6,791 nt of DNA, taken from contig DMSQ01000075.1 in assembly GCA_003457135.1 (NCBI GenBank), positions 44,657 through 51,447 of the forward strand. Reading direction: 5' to 3'. Source of the stretch: Prolixibacteraceae bacterium (GTDB lineage: Bacteria; Bacteroidota; Bacteroidia; Bacteroidales; Prolixibacteraceae). Position 1 is the stretch's first letter; every line of letters begins with the position of its first letter. The notes below the pieces were generated by a model that saw only the letters and a list, made by a program, of their open reading frames with translations, was not told the DNA's origin and did no database searches. Positions 4,593 to 6,791 of this stretch are shown piece by piece. The position numbers and the translations under genes are program-made.

Positions 4593-6539
4593 ATGTCGGG
4601 AACACATCATCCTTCGGGATTAAGCAAAGTTACCTTTGCCGGATTATTAATTACCATTGGAATTGTATTTGGTGATATAGGAACCAGTCCCCTTTACGTG
4701 GTTAAAGCAATTATTTCCGGAGCCGAACATTTCGACAAACTACTGGTTTACGGCGCTCTGTCATGTGTTTTCTGGACACTGACACTTCAAACCACCTTTA
4801 AATATGTATTTATTACCCTAAGGGCCGACAATCACGGTGAAGGTGGAATTTTTGCCCTGTTTGCCCTGATGAAAAAGAAATCGGTCTGGGCGGCAGTCCT
4901 GACCATGATTGGCGGAAGCGCCCTTTTGGCCGATGGTGTAATAACTCCATCCATTACTGTGACCTCATCCATCGAAGGGTTGCGACTGATAAACCCTGAA
5001 ATTCCGGTTTTGCCAGTTGTTTTAATTATTATTACTGCCCTATTCTTCGTTCAGCAATTCGGAACCAATTTTATTGGAAAATCATTTGGACCGATGATGG
5101 TTGTCTGGTTTGGAATGCTAGCAGTTTTGGGCTTTGTCCAGTTGTTATCCTATCCGGAAATCCTGAATGCCCTAAATCCTGTTCATGCTTATAATTTTCT
5201 GACTCAACACCCTCATGGATTCATTCTGCTTGGCGCAGTATTTCTATGTACAACCGGAGCAGAGGCTTTGTATTCTGACCTTGGACATTGCGGAATTAAG
5301 AATATCCGTATTTCGTGGATATTTGTAAAAATCACCCTTTTGTTGAATTACTTTGGACAGGGCGCCTGGCTGATGAATCATCCCACTCTTGTTCAAGATC
5401 TAAACCCGTTTTATACAATTATGCCATCCTGGTTTCTTTTCCCTGGAATCTTGATTTCAACAGCGGCAGCTATCATTGCGAGCCAGGCATTAATTACAGG
5501 TTCATATACGCTCATCAGTGAAGCTGTCTCCATGAATTTCTGGCCAAAAATAAAAGTTTTGCACCCTACAACCATCAAAGGGCAGGTCTATATTCCGTTT
5601 GTAAACTGGCTTTTATGGGTATTCGTTTGTTTTGTCGTTTTGTTTTTTCAGGAATCTTCGAACATGGAAGCAGCTTACGGCCTTTCAATTACCATTACCA
5701 TGATTATGACATCGATGCTTGTTATTCATTATCTGCATGAAAAAAATGTTCACTATACAATACTCGTATTACTTACCGTAGTTTTTGGAACTATTGAAGG
5801 ATCGTTCCTGATTGCCAACCTGCATAAATTTCCAAACGGTGGATGGCTATCGATTGTGCTTGCTTTTGCTTTTCTTCTGATCATGGTCGGTTGGTTCTTT
5901 GGCCGCCGTATCAAAAACCGTCACATCAGCTTCTCAAATGTTAACAAGTATCTGCATTTGTTCGAAGACCTGAGCCATGACAAAAGCATTCCGCAAATTG
6001 CAACCAACCTGGTGTACATCATCAAAGCCAACAACATTTATCAGATCGAATCCAAAATCATGTTTTCGATTTTCAACAAACAACCCAAACGCGCACAAAC
6101 CTATTGGCTACTTCATGTTGACACCGTTGATGAACCTGATACTTTTAGCTATGAAGTCAATCAGATTATCCCTGGAACATTGATCCGAATTGATTTTCAT
6201 CTCGGATTTAAAATCGAGCCCCGCATAAACCTTTACTTTAAAGAAGTACTGAAAGATATGGTCGCCAGCGGTGAAATAAAACTCTCAAGTTCGTATGAAT
6301 CACTGAAAAAGCATCATCTCCCTGCCGATTTCCTGTTTGTCAACCTCGACCGGATCATGACCCAGGATTACAAATTATCGCCCTGGGAAACAATGGTCAT
6401 GGGGCTACATGCTTTTACCAGGCTTTTTAGTATCAACGATGTGAAAGCGCTTGGATTGGATTCCAGCAGTGTGATTGAAGAGAAGGTGCCGATTTCGATT
6501 GAACGGCCTCTTAACAGGAAAATCAAGAGAATTGGATAA
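4593..6539 (+). CDS. kup: KUP-family potassium uptake transporter
   Basis: This full-length, 648-residue inner-membrane protein (E. coli Kup is 622) belongs to the KUP/HAK/KT family, which brings K+ into the cell, probably with H+. The first helix has GDIGTSPLY (27-35), the strongest family signature. Others are RADNHGEGGIFAL (77-89), ADGVITPSITV (113-123), EALYSDLGH (224-232), LNYFGQGAWL (251-260), VYIPFVNWLLW (332-342) and NGGWL (415-419). The membrane part has about twelve hydrophobic segments, ending near residue 436. The remaining ~210 residues form the soluble C-terminal domain typical of the family. Asp28, Asp114 and Glu224 are acidic positions in these motifs and are consistent with ion coupling. 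It is a single gene, divergent from the MmcQ-like/S4 pair and with no partner on its own strand. A repeat array begins two bases after its TAA stop. Confidence 0.96.
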   Translation: MSGTHHPSGLSKVTFAGLLITIGIVFGDIGTSPLYVVKAIISGAEHFDKLLVYGALSCVFWTLTLQTTFKYVFITLRADNHGEGGIFALFALMKKKSVWAAVLTMIGGSALLADGVITPSITVTSSIEGLRLINPEIPVLPVVLIIITALFFVQQFGTNFIGKSFGPMMVVWFGMLAVLGFVQLLSYPEILNALNPVHAYNFLTQHPHGFILLGAVFLCTTGAEALYSDLGHCGIKNIRISWIFVKITLLLNYFGQGAWLMNHPTLVQDLNPFYTIMPSWFLFPGILISTAAAIIASQALITGSYTLISEAVSMNFWPKIKVLHPTTIKGQVYIPFVNWLLWVFVCFVVLFFQESSNMEAAYGLSITITMIMTSMLVIHYLHEKNVHYTILVLLTVVFGTIEGSFLIANLHKFPNGGWLSIVLAFAFLLIMVGWFFGRRIKNRHISFSNVNKYLHLFEDLSHDKSIPQIATNLVYIIKANNIYQIESKIMFSIFNKQPKRAQTYWLLHVDTVDEPDTFSYEVNQIIPGTLIRIDFHLGFKIEPRINLYFKEVLKDMVASGEIKLSSSYESLKKHHLPADFLFVNLDRIMTQDYKLSPWETMVMGLHAFTRLFSINDVKALGLDSSSVIEEKVPISIERPLNRKIKRIG

Positions 6540-6541
6540 AA

Positions 6542-6590
6542 AGTGGTCAGTCTCAGTGGTCAGTCTCAGTGGTCAGTCTCAGTGGTCAGT
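6542..6590 (+). repeat. Tandem array of CAGTGGT/CAGTCT words (left arm)
   Basis: A 13-base unit made of a 7-mer CAGTGGT and a 6-mer CAGTCT is repeated without gaps just after the kup stop: units at 6548-6560, 6561-6573 and 6574-6586, with a partial AGTGGT before and CAGT after. The copies are identical. There are no spacers, so this is a simple tandem array and not a CRISPR. It matches the inverted array at the right edge. Confidence 0.9.
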
Positions 6591-6717
6591 TCTTCCTTTG
6601 AAAGTAATTACCCGCTCTTTTTTTGTGGAAAACAACACCAATTGAAATGAAACAAATGGGGATTTTGTAAAATCACAACAATACTTGGCTTTTCCCATCA
6701 TCTCCAAAAAGAGCAAT

Positions 6718-6791
6718 CTGACTACTGCGACCGACCACTGTGACTGACCACTGAACACTGAGACTGAACACTGAACACTGAGACTGAACAC
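6718..6791 (-). repeat. Inverted tandem array of the same words (right arm, cut by window edge)
   Basis: Read on the minus strand, this stretch parses into CAGTGTT, CAGTGGT and CAGTCT words with a few variants (CAGTCA, CGGTCG, CAGTAGT). Positions 6718-6753 are the reverse complement of left-arm positions 6554-6589 at 32 of 36 bases. The outer part uses CAGTGTT in place of CAGTGGT. The array continues past the window, so its full length is unknown. Confidence 0.85.

Larger units (their letters stand above)
6542..6791. mobile_element. Possible non-coding repeat element with inverted array arms
   Basis: The two arms enclose a core of about 128 bp (6590-6717). Inside it, GCTCTTTTT (6614-6622) and AAAAAGAGC (6706-6714) form a second, inner inverted repeat. 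The whole could fold as a long imperfect hairpin in RNA or single-stranded DNA. I see no transposase or credible protein in the core; a minus-strand frame across it mostly translates the repeats. It may be a non-autonomous mobile unit, or an intergenic repeat type found near other genes in the same genome. No target-site duplication can be judged because the right end is missing. Confidence 0.4.

Noticed and set aside
6540..6680. Intrinsic terminator for kup
   Set aside because: No GC-rich hairpin followed by a U-run was found. The T-run at 6618-6624 has no stem directly before it.
6579..6791. Minus-strand open frame of 70 codons starting with GTG at the window edge
   Set aside because: Its first third is just the repeat words translated (FSLSVQCSVSVFS-like), and the rest matches no family I know.
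6542..6791. CRISPR array
   Set aside because: The units are 6-7 bases and directly adjacent with no spacers, and the two arms are inverted to one another.

Overview
The window looks like chromosomal DNA from a Bacteroidota bacterium, most likely an environmental polysaccharide-degrading lineage; the finer placement is a guess. Support comes from the moderate-to-low GC, the absence of Shine-Dalgarno sequences before starts, TAnnTTTG-type -7 boxes before two genes, the protein families and their sequence style, and GC-rich hairpin repeats of the kind scattered through Bacteroidota genomes.

Layout. Positions 1-3391, all on the minus strand, hold a probable L-rhamnose scavenging operon. In transcription order it contains a GH16-fold glycoside hydrolase with no signal peptide (2441-3391), the L-rhamnose/H+ symporter rhaT (1257-2384), the L-rhamnose mutarotase rhaM (943-1257, sharing one base with rhaT), and a secreted alpha-L-rhamnosidase of family GH78 (from 920, running off the left edge). 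The GH78 enzyme would free rhamnose outside the cytoplasm, RhaT would import it, and RhaM would interconvert its anomers for the isomerase pathway. The kinase, isomerase, aldolase and regulator genes are not in view. Positions 3392-3737 are AT-rich and hold no recognised gene, only an open frame that may be a relic and a perfect 10-bp hairpin.

Positions 3738-4390 (minus) hold two small genes whose reading frames overlap by 4 nt: an MmcQ/YjbR-like protein and a YbcJ-like S4 RNA-binding protein. Two hairpin repeats in opposite orientation lie across their junction, and both are translated: one forms the C-terminal tail of the MmcQ-like protein, the other part of the N-terminal extension of the S4 protein. 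A divergent promoter region (about 4391-4592) separates this pair from kup (4593-6539, plus strand), a full-length KUP-family potassium uptake transporter.

From 6542 to the right edge is a repeat element. A tandem array of CAGTGGT/CAGTCT words begins two bases after the kup stop. After a core of about 128 bp, the same words recur in inverted orientation and run out of the window.

I found no clearly undescribed multi-gene system. The most unusual features are the inverted hairpin-repeat pair incorporated into two proteins, the inverted tandem-array element beside kup, and the atypical cytoplasmic-looking GH16 protein beside the rhamnose genes.
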